This document shows positions 1-7,883 of a stretch of DNA of 64,000 nucleotides, piece after piece (positions within the stretch are counted from its first letter, which is position 1; every line of letters begins with the position of its first letter). The position numbers and the translations under genes were made by a program. The notes beneath the pieces are model-generated. The model had not been told where the DNA came from. It made no database searches and saw only the letters and a program-made list of their open reading frames with translations. Source of the DNA: Gemmatimonadota bacterium (GTDB lineage Bacteria > Gemmatimonadota > Gemmatimonadetes > Palauibacterales > Palauibacteraceae); NCBI GenBank assembly GCA_022820995.1, contig JAJEEM010000058.1, positions 62,001 to 126,000 of the forward strand. Reading direction: 5' to 3'.

Positions 1-1357
1 CCACCGTGTAGACGGACCCCGGGTTTCCCTCCGACGGCGGGCCGTGGCTGCTGAAGGCGAGCGCCCGCCCGTCCGGGCTCCAATCCGGCTCGCCGGTGTC
101 CGCGCCGGGTCCGAACCGCGTGAGTCGCGTGGGTCGCTCGCTCCCGTCCACCGGGACGAGCCATATGTCGTCGCTCTGCTCCAGGTGTCCGTGGAAGGCG
201 AGCCAGCGGCCGTCGGGCGACCACGCGGCGCCGTAGTCCTCGTGTTCCTCCGAGAGGAGCGTTCGGGGTGCGCCGGCCGGTGCGCCGTCCGCGTCGAGGT
301 CGAGGACGCCCAGGTCGAAGTCGATGGGCATGCGGACGCGCCGCCAGGAGAAGGTGATGAACCCCAGCGCCTCGCCGGCCGGGTGCCAGGAAGGCAGGAA
401 CGCGCTCGTGGAACCGGCCGCCGTCACATCGGTGGGTTCCCCTCCGGTCGCCGGCACGAGACCCACCGCGGTGCGCGTGTGGTACACGCTGAGAGCGACG
501 CGGCCGTCGGTGAGCGGTGTGACCGCGAGCACGTCACGGCCCCCGTACTCCAGCCGTTCGGCCGGGCTCCCGTCGAGCGGCACGCGCCAGGCGACGAAGA
601 GCGAGTCGCCGAGTCCCGCAGCCCCGAGATGGAGCGCTTCGCCCGCGGGGGACCACTCCACGCGGCGGTCCCAGTTGAGCTGGAGGCCGACGGCGAGCGT
701 CCGCGTCTCGCCCGTCGCGATCTCCGTCACCGCCAGGTCCGAGCGTCCGCCCGCGGCGCGATAGTACGCGACGGTGCGCCCGTCGGGAGATTGCACGGGC
801 GCCGCCCATCCCCCGGCGCGGTCGACGATCACGGATGCCGCGCGGCCGGATCCCGGCGCATACGAGACCCACGCGGTGTCGCTGCCCGCGTATCGAAGCG
901 CGGTTACGGTCCCGTCGGCCCGCAATCGCGGATAGTCGATTCGTGCGTCCCCGGGATCCACGATGCGCGACTCCCGGCCGGTCGTCGGGTCCAGCGTCCA
1001 GACGCCGTGGCGATCCGACTGGCGGTCGACGTAGACGACGCGCGAACCGTCGGGCGACCAGGTCACCCGCGTCCGTCCCCCGGGGGTCTCCGTCACCGCG
1101 CGGCCGACCCCGGTCGCCACGTCGTAGACCGTCAGCGACCTCTTGTCCGCGGCATAGTCGGCGAACACGACCCGATCGCCGGCAGGCGACGGGATGCCCG
1201 GGTAGGCATCGTAGAGGTCCGTGTGGATGTGTCGTGCGAGCACGACGTCCGAGACCTCCGCGACGCGGTCGTCGCACGCCGCCGCCGCGAGGAGTGGCAC
1301 TGCCGCGAAAGCAAGCCTGAACCTGCCGCCACGCGGCCCACTGAGGGTGAAGTTCAT
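1..1357 (-). CDS. TolB/WD40-like beta-propeller lipoprotein, C-terminus cut by window edge
   Basis: The start at 1357 is set by a strong GGAAGGAGAT ribosome site a few bases upstream. The first 28 residues form a lipoprotein signal peptide ending in AAAAC (lipid-attached Cys28). The mature part carries repeated TolB-type blade motifs such as WSPDGS, QSPDGR, WSPDGR and again WSPDGR, spread over the visible 452 residues. Such lipoproteins are periplasm-facing propellers, either stand-alone binding proteins or the N-terminal half of S9 peptidases. The missing C-terminus prevents choosing between them; no catalytic GxSxG is visible. The very long opposite-strand open frame over this region is a GC-driven shadow. 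Confidence 0.82.
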   Translation of the reverse strand, partial: MNFTLSGPRGGRFRLAFAAVPLLAAAACDDRVAEVSDVVLARHIHTDLYDAYPGIPSPAGDRVVFADYAADKRSLTVYDVATGVGRAVTETPGGRTRVTWSPDGSRVVYVDRQSDRHGVWTLDPTTGRESRIVDPGDARIDYPRLRADGTVTALRYAGSDTAWVSYAPGSGRAASVIVDRAGGWAAPVQSPDGRTVAYYRAAGGRSDLAVTEIATGETRTLAVGLQLNWDRRVEWSPAGEALHLGAAGLGDSLFVAWRVPLDGSPAERLEYGGRDVLAVTPLTDGRVALSVYHTRTAVGLVPATGGEPTDVTAAGSTSAFLPSWHPAGEALGFITFSWRRVRMPIDFDLGVLDLDADGAPAGAPRTLLSEEHEDYGAAWSPDGRWLAFHGHLEQSDDIWLVPVDGSERPTRLTRFGPGADTGEPDWSPDGRALAFSSHGPPSEGNPGSVYTV

Positions 1358-1482
1358 CTGATCTCCTTCCGGTCGTGCGATGGCGCATGCACCAGATGCG
1401 CGCGGCTCGAGCGCGCGCGGCGCAACAGGGGTCGTGGAGCGCAACGCGCGCCCACACCGACGACCTGCATGTCGGGGCGAGA

Positions 1483-1827
1483 TCAGATCCGGGGTGGAGC
1501 CCGGGGAAGTGCCGGAGAAGCGGGTGCGTCGGGCAGATCGGCGGCGGATGCCGGAGATGCCGAGGCCGCGAGGGTCGACGAGTGAGGGGACCATGACGCG
1601 GCGGTGGCGAACATGGCCGGAACCGACCCGAGTCCGAGGAGGGCGCAGCCCACCCCGGGTCCCTCGTGCTCGCACTCGCCGTCGGCGCGGTGAAGCTCCG
1701 CGACGGTGACCGCGTGGTGGTCGTGCAGGACCTCCATCATGGGCAGGATGCCCATCAGGAGGAGGTGCACCAGCAGCACCCAGCCGCCGCGCCGTCGGTT
1801 CGACGGAGACATCATCATCGTCTTCAT
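1483..1827 (-). CDS. Small His-rich membrane or secreted protein, unknown function
   Basis: This 114-residue frame begins MKTMMMSP and has one hydrophobic segment (VLLVHLLLMGILP, about residues 17-29). It is followed directly by a His/acidic patch (HDHHAVTVAELHRADGECEHE) and an Ala/Pro-rich tail. One hydrophobic span followed by His, Cys and Glu residues suggests an exported metal-contacting peptide, but no family is recognised. It lies upstream of the propeller lipoprotein on the same strand with 125 bases between, so co-transcription is possible. No strong ribosome site is evident and the coding call rests on composition. Confidence 0.45.
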   Translation of the reverse strand: MKTMMMSPSNRRRGGWVLLVHLLLMGILPMMEVLHDHHAVTVAELHRADGECEHEGPGVGCALLGLGSVPAMFATAASWSPHSSTLAASASPASAADLPDAPASPALPRAPPRI

Positions 1828-2030
1828 CAGGCGAGGGACGATATTTGCCGCGAGTTGCGACGGTCAACGGACATCGCAAGTGTCACCCGCGAACCATGAC
1901 CTGTGCCGCCCGAAGACCAGCCTTCGGCTCCCGGACCGCGTCGCGATCTCGCGCTGTGTGATCACGGACTGGCCCGCCGGATGGCCGGGTACGTGGGCCG
2001 CGACGTGCGCATGTTCTGGCGGAAAGCTCC

Positions 2031-2564
2031 TCAGCCGAACCTGTCATCGTATTCCCGGCATGCGGCACGCAGGGAGGCGGGTGCCGGTTCCCGCAACTCC
2101 TGCCGCCCGCACATTTCCGCCAGTTCGTTGACGCAGGGCTGGCAATCCCTCGGTCTGGCGAGCTTGGGATAGTCCCTCAGCCCTTCGTCCACGCTGTTCC
2201 CACTGAGGTAGGCAATCCAGGTCTCGATGTTCCACGTCGGCACAAAGATCGCGACTTGCTCTCCGGACGATCTTGCCTCTACGCCGCGTTGTTTGCACGC
2301 CTCGTTCAATTGGCGTAGTCGCTTCTCGACACCGTGGCGGTCGCCGTCAACGACAACGAGCAAGGTGCGGTCGACATGGATCCTGCGCCCCGCATCCAGC
2401 TCAGTCACGTAGGTGTCGCGGACGAATTGATCGCCGGCACCCACGCCACGCGGTGACTTTTCGATCCGCACTTGGTGATGGTTCGTCACGAGCCCCATGC
2501 GTTTCAGGAACCTGCACACGAACACCTCGTGCTGCTGGTCCTCGCAAACCAGCACATACTTCAC
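2031..2564 (-). CDS. TOPRIM-like (DUF4276-type) protein paired with SMC-like ATPase
   Basis: A 177-residue protein starting at GTG 2564, chosen because the recognisable fold begins there (VKYVLVCEDQQHE). The pattern of a beta strand ending in an acidic residue (VCED), then a strand ending in DGD (LLVVVDGDRHG, about residues 70-80), then a WNIETWIAYLSG segment matches TOPRIM/DUF4276-like proteins as I remember them. These are usually encoded next to AAA ATPases of the OLD/AAA_21 type and are candidate nucleases. It begins 15 bases after the ATPase gene ends, implying one transcript. Base composition looks less GC-rich than the flanks, consistent with transfer. Nuclease activity is inferred. 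Confidence 0.72.
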   Translation of the reverse strand: MKYVLVCEDQQHEVFVCRFLKRMGLVTNHHQVRIEKSPRGVGAGDQFVRDTYVTELDAGRRIHVDRTLLVVVDGDRHGVEKRLRQLNEACKQRGVEARSSGEQVAIFVPTWNIETWIAYLSGNSVDEGLRDYPKLARPRDCQPCVNELAEMCGRQELREPAPASLRAACREYDDRFG

Positions 2565-2578
2565 CCTGTGGCGGGGCG

Positions 2579-3700
2579 TCAACGCTCCCAGCCTCGAGCC
2601 ATCACTTGGGAGAGCCTCAGCGGACCGTCCCCGGTCAACTTCTCCAAGCCCTCGGTCAGCCCCTCCGCTCTGGTCGGTCCATTCCCGTCTCGGGATAGCA
2701 GAATTCCTTGACCCGCCCCCAGATAGTCGATGGCCTCGGGGTGGTGCGAGCACAGTACGGCCTGCGGGAAAACGCTTCCGCACGCCTCTGCGAGCGTGAT
2801 CAGCCACGGCTGGATTTCGCGCAATCCGACGTAGTTGAAGGGTTCATCAATCAGAAGAACCCGTCCTTGGCCAGCCGTGAGGGACGTGAGAGCGTATAGG
2901 ACGATCAGCGCCCGTTGGCCGTCGGATAACTCTGAGAACCTGTACTCCCATGGTTCGTCCGCCTCGCCGAAAACCCCGACCAAGGCTCTCGTGTCGGTGC
3001 CGACCTTTTCCAAACGAAATCCCCGGAAACCGTCCAGCACCTGCTTCATCGCCTGGACGTATTCCGTGTTGAGGTGTTGCCGCTCCTGCAGCAGGTGACG
3101 ATAAAACCGGACGAAGTTCGTTCCGTCCCTCGCCAGCGTTTGGTCCTCATCGTCCGCCTCGGCCGCAAACGCGGGAGGATTGAGCCTGCAAACGACCGTG
3201 TCCCTCATGAAGTCCCGAAACCGCGTTAGGCGTGCGTTCTTGTCGATCTCCACCACGCGGGCCAGAGCCGATTCCTCCCAGTTGGCGAGGAACTCCGGCC
3301 CGGCGGAATGATCGTCGCGATACAGCTGCACCTTCCCGCGCTCGAAACGGAACAGCGGGCCGCCCGTCCCCGATAGAGCCTCCAGAATGATCCGCGCACG
3401 GCGTTCGCGAGGATCTTGCTGCACCTCCAGACGATAAACCAACGCGTCTCCATCCAACTCCACGTCAACCTCGAACACCTGGATGGTGCGATTCTGCCAT
3501 CGGGTTCGCGACGAAGGCCGGAAGATGTCCCTGTCGGTTACCCTCGACGTACCCTCGAGCAGCCTGCGCAAGGCGTAGAGCGCGTCCAGCACGGACGTTT
3601 TGCCCGCCCCGTTTCGCCCGACGAGAAGCGTCAGCTCATGAAGACGCAACTCGAAGTTGACGAAGCACTTGTAGTTATCGATGTAGATGCGCTTGATCAT
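2579..3700 (-). CDS. SMC/ABC-type AAA ATPase (AAA_21/OLD-like)
   Basis: The 373-residue protein opens with IKRIYIDNYKCF, the typical start of RecF/SMC-like ATPases. Walker A is GRNGAGKT (28-35), the ABC signature is LSDGQ (about 258), Walker B is LLIDEP (about 282) and the switch histidine lies in CSHHPE (about 318). All ATPase motifs are intact and no nuclease domain is fused. The TOPRIM-like gene directly downstream probably supplies the effector, as in OLD-like two-gene systems. It is transcribed away from the AHSA1-type gene. A role in defence is inferred from architecture alone. Confidence 0.88.
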   Translation of the reverse strand: MIKRIYIDNYKCFVNFELRLHELTLLVGRNGAGKTSVLDALYALRRLLEGTSRVTDRDIFRPSSRTRWQNRTIQVFEVDVELDGDALVYRLEVQQDPRERRARIILEALSGTGGPLFRFERGKVQLYRDDHSAGPEFLANWEESALARVVEIDKNARLTRFRDFMRDTVVCRLNPPAFAAEADDEDQTLARDGTNFVRFYRHLLQERQHLNTEYVQAMKQVLDGFRGFRLEKVGTDTRALVGVFGEADEPWEYRFSELSDGQRALIVLYALTSLTAGQGRVLLIDEPFNYVGLREIQPWLITLAEACGSVFPQAVLCSHHPEAIDYLGAGQGILLSRDGNGPTRAEGLTEGLEKLTGDGPLRLSQVMARGWER

Positions 3701-3853
3701 CTGCCGGATGCCTCATCTCGCTGTGCATACCTTCGCTTCGGGAAGCTAACGCCGGTCCTGCGGGGCCACCACCGAACGCGGGAACGTCATACGTCGCGTA
3801 GGTTTGATCGATCCTCCAGGAATCCAGCAGCCGCTGCAGGAGCATCACGACGC

Positions 3854-4288
3854 ATGATGAACGATTCGACTTCACCTGATGCGATCGACCGAACGATCGA
3901 GCTGGACGCCTCGCCCGCCCGCGTGTGGGTGGCGCTCGCCGATCCCGATGGGCTGGCCTCGTGGTTCCCCGACCGGGTGGAGGGACTCGCGCCGGAAGAG
4001 GGGGCGACGGGCTGGCTCGTGTGGGACCGGCACGGCCGGTACGCGATCGCGGTCGAGTGGATGGAGGCCGGGCGCCGCCTCGTGTGGCGGTGGGCCCGGA
4101 AGCCGGAGACCCCGCTCGAGGGCGGCTACAACACGACCGTGGAGTGGACGCTCACCGAACGCGAGGGCGGCGGGACGATCCTGCACCTGGTCGAGAGCGG
4201 TTTCCGGACCGAGAGCGACCGCCAGGACAACGTCGGCGGCTGGGAGCACGAACTCGGCGAACTCGCCGACCACCTCGCGACCGCCTGA
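3854..4288 (+). CDS. SRPBCC / AHSA1-family protein
   Basis: A 144-residue protein beginning MMNDSTSPDAIDRTIELDASPARVWVAL. The DASPARVW(V)AL helix, the WFPDRVEG loop, the LVWRWARKPE strand and the VEWTLTEREGGGTILHLVESGF strands are the standard helix-grip layout of AHSA1/SRPBCC domains, which bind hydrophobic ligands or act as co-chaperones. Length is normal for a single domain. A GGAG run lies about 11 bases before the first ATG. It faces away from the ATPase pair and converges on the DmdA-like gene. The ligand cannot be told from sequence. Confidence 0.85.
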   Translation: MMNDSTSPDAIDRTIELDASPARVWVALADPDGLASWFPDRVEGLAPEEGATGWLVWDRHGRYAIAVEWMEAGRRLVWRWARKPETPLEGGYNTTVEWTLTEREGGGTILHLVESGFRTESDRQDNVGGWEHELGELADHLATA

Positions 4289-4327
4289 CCGCGCAGCCGC
4301 CTGACGCGGGGCTGGCTCCGCTTCCTT

Positions 4328-5476
4328 CTACGACTTCGGGATGTCCTTGCCGGGATCCACGAAGGGGCGGGGGACGACCGTCGCGTCGCGTTCTCCGTCC
4401 GGCGTCGTCACGCTCAACCGCGTGCCCATCTCGCCGGAGGCGGCCGGCACCAGGGCGTAGCCGATGTTTCGCCCGAGACGGGGCGAGTGGACGGCGGAAG
4501 TCACGAAGCCGATCTCCTCTCCGTCCCGGCTCACCGGCCAGCGGTCCATGTTCAGGTCGAGCGGGGCGCCCGAGATCTCGAGGCCGGCGAGGAGCCGCCG
4601 CGGCCCCTCCTCGGCGATCCGGGCCAGCGCTTCGCGGCCGATGAAGTCGCCCTCCTGGTCGAAGTCGACCTGCCAGCCGAGCCCGACCTCGTACGGGTTC
4701 GTGTCGAGCGTCATGTCGATGCCGTAGTTGAGGATGCCGGCTTCGATGCGGCGGATGTCCGACGGACCCGTGGGAGAGATGCCCAGGTCTCGGCCCGCCT
4801 CCATCACGCGGTCCCAGAGTTCGACGCCCCGGCTCCCGTCCCTCAGGTAGATCTCGTATCCGACCTCGCCGCTCCACCCGGTGCGGGTCACGACCACCGG
4901 GATGCCGTCCAGATCCGTCTCCAGGAACCAGTAGTAGCGCAGCTTGAGGACGTCCTCGCCGAAGAGCCGGCGCACGACCTCCTTCGACTTCGGGCCCTGC
5001 ACCTGCATCGGCGAGACGTCCGGCTCTCGGATCTCCACATCGAGACCGGCGTTGAGTGCGATGCCCTTCGCGTACAGCAGCACGTCGCTGTCCGCGAGCG
5101 CGAGCCAGAAGTGGTTCTCGCCGAGGCGCAGCAGCACGGGGTCGTTCACGATGCCGCCGTCCTCGGCGCCGATGAGGACGTATTTCCCCTGCCCGACGGC
5201 GCACTTCGACAGGTCCCTGGGGGTGAGCAGGTTCGTGAACTCGAAGGCGTCCGGCCCCGTGATCTCCACCTGCCGCTCGACGCTCACGTCCCACACCGTG
5301 ACGCCCGTCAGGAGCTTCTCGTACTCCGCGTGCAGGTCATCGTACCGGGTGGGGAGGAACATGTGGTTGTAGACCGTATAGCTCCGGCACCCGTCACGGA
5401 GGGTGGCCTCGAAGTAGGGGGAGCGCCGGAGGCGGGCCCCGCGCTGGATCAAGGCCATGTCGAAGGTCTCGGTCAT
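4328..5476 (-). CDS. DmdA-like aminomethyltransferase (GcvT family)
   Basis: A 382-residue protein starting MTETFDMALIQRG at 5476, with GGGAG upstream. The sequence RRSPYFEATLRDG, YTVYNHMFLPT, WDVSVERQVEITGPDA, LTPRDLSKCAVGQGKYV, GGIVNDPVLLRL, ADSDVLL and GEVGYEIYLRDG follows the GcvT fold throughout. The YNHM, VSVERQVEI and DSDV segments resemble the DmdA branch (tetrahydrofolate-dependent dimethylsulfoniopropionate demethylase) more than the glycine-cleavage T-protein. No glycine-cleavage partners (GcvH, GcvP) are nearby. Folate-dependent demethylation of a methylated sulfur or nitrogen compound is the likely role; true DMSP specificity is unproven. Confidence 0.85.
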   Translation of the reverse strand: MTETFDMALIQRGARLRRSPYFEATLRDGCRSYTVYNHMFLPTRYDDLHAEYEKLLTGVTVWDVSVERQVEITGPDAFEFTNLLTPRDLSKCAVGQGKYVLIGAEDGGIVNDPVLLRLGENHFWLALADSDVLLYAKGIALNAGLDVEIREPDVSPMQVQGPKSKEVVRRLFGEDVLKLRYYWFLETDLDGIPVVVTRTGWSGEVGYEIYLRDGSRGVELWDRVMEAGRDLGISPTGPSDIRRIEAGILNYGIDMTLDTNPYEVGLGWQVDFDQEGDFIGREALARIAEEGPRRLLAGLEISGAPLDLNMDRWPVSRDGEEIGFVTSAVHSPRLGRNIGYALVPAASGEMGTRLSVTTPDGERDATVVPRPFVDPGKDIPKS

Positions 5477-5605
5477 GAGGTCTCCCTCTGATTGACTGTG
5501 GGTTCGGCTGGAACAGGATGCGTTCGGTCCTGGAGATCGCCGGGTTGCAGGCGCGCGAATCATATGCGCCGACTCGGACGCCCGGCCAGCCTTCCCGCTG
5601 GCGGC

Positions 5606-5656
5606 GTGAGGCATATATGACTAAGATACATGACCAGATCGATCCGGGAGTGTGCC
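5606..5656 (+). promoter_or_regulatory. Candidate promoter/operator of the vapBC-type pair
   Basis: Just before the antitoxin gene lies an AT-rich island in otherwise GC-rich DNA, containing the 8-base palindrome CATATATG (5612-5619) and a -10-like TAAGAT (5622-5627). PHD/VapB antitoxins usually autoregulate through palindromes in this position. A GGGAG ribosome site follows, six bases before ATG 5657. No good -35 box was found. Confidence 0.35.
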
Positions 5657-5881
5657 ATGCAGGTCAACATCCACGAAGCGAAGACGCACCTTTCAAGGCT
5701 CATCAAGCGCGCGTTGGAAGGGGAAGACGTCATCATCGCCAAGCGCCGCAAGCCGTTGGTCCGCCTGGTCGTGATGCCCGGCGTCGCCGACACGCCGAAG
5801 CTGGGTACCGAGCCGGGGTTGATCCGACGCATGGGGGACGACTTCGACGAGCCGCTCCCGGATTTCTCGGAGTATCGGTGA
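5657..5881 (+). CDS. PHD/YefM-family antitoxin (VapB-like)
   Basis: A 74-residue protein, MQVNIHEAKTHLSRLIKRALEGEDVIIAKRRKPLVRLV. This is the classic PHD/YefM N-terminal DNA-binding fold, in which the NIHEAKTHLSRLI motif forms the dimer and operator-binding part. The C-terminal tail (GLIRRMGDDFDEPLPDFSEYR) is the flexible toxin-neutralising segment. The start at 5657 has GGGAG at ideal spacing; an ATG at 5630 has none. Its stop is immediately followed by the toxin's GTG, so the two are translationally coupled. It should neutralise the PIN toxin and repress the operon. Confidence 0.9.
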   Translation: MQVNIHEAKTHLSRLIKRALEGEDVIIAKRRKPLVRLVVMPGVADTPKLGTEPGLIRRMGDDFDEPLPDFSEYR

Positions 5882-6268
5882 GTGAAGCTCCTCGCCGACA
5901 CGCACGCCCTGCTCTGGGCGATCGGGTCCCCCGAGAAGCTGAGCGACTGCGCCCGGGAAACGCTGGTCTCACCCGATAATCAGGTTGCGTTCAGCACGGT
6001 GAGCCTGTGGGAGATCGCGATCAAGGTCAGTCTCGGACGGCTTGAACTCGATCCCGGGTGGCGGGACGCCATCGAATCCGGACGCCGGCACCTTCGCGCT
6101 CGCTGGCTGCTCCTGGAACCGGGACACTGCGGCCTGGTCGCCTCGCTGCCCTGGCGCCATCGAGACCCGTTCGACCGCATGCTCGTCGCGCAGGCCATCA
6201 CGGAGGGCATGACGCTGCTTAGCAGAGATCAGGTGCTGAACGAATACGCCGTAGACGTTCTCTGGTAG
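5882..6268 (+). CDS. PIN-domain toxin (VapC-like ribonuclease)
   Basis: A 128-residue PIN protein with a GTG start that abuts the antitoxin stop. Acidic residues expected for the metal site are present: Asp6 in LLADTHALLWA, Glu44 in SLWEIAIK, Asp95/Asp98 in RDPFDRMLVAQA and Asp in LLSRD near 115. The family cleaves RNA, often tRNA or rRNA, using Mg2+; the actual target cannot be predicted. It converges on the Fic gene with only four bases between stops. Confidence 0.9.
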   Translation: MKLLADTHALLWAIGSPEKLSDCARETLVSPDNQVAFSTVSLWEIAIKVSLGRLELDPGWRDAIESGRRHLRARWLLLEPGHCGLVASLPWRHRDPFDRMLVAQAITEGMTLLSRDQVLNEYAVDVLW

Positions 6269-6272
6269 CGCT

Positions 6273-7763
6273 TCAACCTCGGCGTGGCATGCGCAGCCGC
6301 TTGCCCTCGGCGTCCGCTTCGTCCGGATCCAAGAAGGCGTGGCACGCGTCGAGTTGCCGCTGTGTCTCGGGAATCGAGGTCCAGTCGACCGCGATCGTCC
6401 AGCGTTGCGCGTAGTCGAGGGCCTGAATGAGCGGTTCGGCGCGCCCTGTTCGCGACAACGCCCGCAGCGCGGCGAGGTAGTCGTCGCGGAAGGCGGTCGG
6501 GATCACGATCCGCTCTTCTTGTCCGGCAACGAGTTCCGCGTTCATCATCACGCGCGCCACGCGCCCGTTGCCGTCGGCAAAGGGATGTACTTCGCTCACC
6601 AGAAACATCATGTAGACCGCCCGATGGAACGGTGTTTCAAGGCTCCGGTACAGGCCGAAGCCCTGTTCCAGCGTGCCGCGTACGAGGTCGGGAGCGACGA
6701 ACACCGTTTGTCCGGCACGGTTGTCGGCAACCTTGAAATCGCCCGGCCGCGTCTCGGGCCGCCCGCTCATGATCCGTCGGTGGCGCGCCTGGAGAAGACT
6801 CGTGAGGGTTTTTGAATCCCGCGGCGTCTGACGCATCTCGTCCGTGTCGGAGACGATGCGCCACGTCCCGATCACGTCGTGAGCATCCGCTGGCCGTTGC
6901 TGCGGAATCCTGCCCTCGAAGACGATTTCGACGGCTTCGTCCACGAGGAACTCCGTGCCCTCGACGAAGTTCGAAAAATACGCCTCGAAGAAAGCCAGCG
7001 TCGTCGGCCCCGGCGCGTGGCGCCGCAGGGCCGGCCGGTCGCGGGGAGGGTGGTCGCGAAGCGCCTGGTGCAGGGCGTGGAACAGCTCCATGCGGTCCGG
7101 GTCGTAGGCCCGCCCCCGGCTCCGGCCCCGCCCCACGTCCGAATCGAGTCGACTGTCGCGAGTGCCGAGCAGCGTGCCGATGAGAGTGTCGAGGCGTGCG
7201 GCCTCCCGCTCCATCTCGAGTTCGGTGGCGATCGTTCGGGCTTCGTCCCGCAGCCGGTTGACCGCCGGTTTGCCCGAGATACGAATCAAGCGATCGAGAC
7301 GCTCTTCGATCCGGGCTCGGGTGAGCGTGCGCGGCACCCGGCCGCTCCGCGCCCGGGACGCGCGCATGTTCTCCAGAAACGCTCTGGTCTGCGAGCTGAG
7401 GTACAGGCCTTCGAGGAAGGACATATCCGACGAGATGGGCCCGGGGCCGCGGCGCGGGCGCAACACGATCCCCGGCAACTCGATCGTCCTCCCGCGCTCG
7501 GTGACCAGGCAAACCGTTCCATCGGGAGCAGGCGCCGTCTCAAGGGCAGTACGATCCGCGACCAGGGCCCCCGGAAAGTACCCGGCGACGATGCCCCAGA
7601 GATTGCGCCTGACGATCTCCTCGGGAGGATCATCGAGGTTCTTCGTGTAGAGGCGGGAGGCCAGCTTCCGGAGTCTTCCGGCCTTCACGGCCCGGGAAAC
7701 TCCCCGGCTGATCGCCGTGTGGGACACGAAGGCTTCGGGCAGTTCGTTCAACACCCGGTTCAT
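6273..7763 (-). CDS. Fic-domain protein with AbiEi-like winged-helix N-terminus
   Basis: A 496-residue protein. Residues 1-180 resemble the AbiEi antitoxin fold: SHTAISRGVSRAVKAGRLRKLASRLYTKN as winged helix, followed by NLWGIVAGYFPGALVADRTAL. A Fic domain follows, with an inhibitory-helix motif SNFVEG (264-269, matching S/TxxxE/DG) ahead of the complete catalytic motif HPFADGNGRVAR (393-404). Fic proteins transfer AMP or other groups to target proteins, and an intramolecular inhibitory helix normally holds them in check. No separate antitoxin gene adjoins. The start lacks a strong ribosome site but the frame is continuous. Confidence 0.9.
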   Translation of the reverse strand: MNRVLNELPEAFVSHTAISRGVSRAVKAGRLRKLASRLYTKNLDDPPEEIVRRNLWGIVAGYFPGALVADRTALETAPAPDGTVCLVTERGRTIELPGIVLRPRRGPGPISSDMSFLEGLYLSSQTRAFLENMRASRARSGRVPRTLTRARIEERLDRLIRISGKPAVNRLRDEARTIATELEMEREAARLDTLIGTLLGTRDSRLDSDVGRGRSRGRAYDPDRMELFHALHQALRDHPPRDRPALRRHAPGPTTLAFFEAYFSNFVEGTEFLVDEAVEIVFEGRIPQQRPADAHDVIGTWRIVSDTDEMRQTPRDSKTLTSLLQARHRRIMSGRPETRPGDFKVADNRAGQTVFVAPDLVRGTLEQGFGLYRSLETPFHRAVYMMFLVSEVHPFADGNGRVARVMMNAELVAGQEERIVIPTAFRDDYLAALRALSRTGRAEPLIQALDYAQRWTIAVDWTSIPETQRQLDACHAFLDPDEADAEGKRLRMPRRG

Positions 7764-7862
7764 GGGAACTATCCGCAGATTAGGGGCCCCGCCAACGTCG
7801 AAACGAGAATTATTGTAACTTAAAAGGCCCCAAAAGCGAAAAAACTGCCCTTAGCGCGACTC
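7764..7862 (-). promoter_or_regulatory. AT-rich upstream region of the Fic gene
   Basis: This stretch contains the only conspicuous AT-rich island nearby (GAATTATTGTAACTTAAAAG around 7803-7822, plus strand), with a -10-like TACAAT on the minus strand and GGGGCC/GGCCCC inverted arms flanking it. Position and orientation fit the Fic promoter. No convincing -35 box is seen. Confidence 0.35.
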
Positions 7863-7865
7863 GGA

Positions 7866-7883
7866 ACGTTCCCGCGGGAACGT
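7866..7883. repeat. 18-bp perfect palindrome
   Basis: ACGTTCCCGCGGGAACGT reads identically on both strands. It sits exactly at the 3' end of the coiled-coil gene (stop 7883-7885) and about 100 bases upstream of the Fic gene. It could be a terminator stem, with a T-run about 20 bases further on in the minus direction, or a protein-binding operator. A perfect palindrome without loop bases favours protein binding. Confidence 0.5.

Noticed and set aside
44-1585. Long plus-strand frame over the first 1.5 kb
   Set aside because: It has Arg/Gly/Pro-rich composition with no recognisable domain, and lies opposite the real propeller lipoprotein with its signal and ribosome site.
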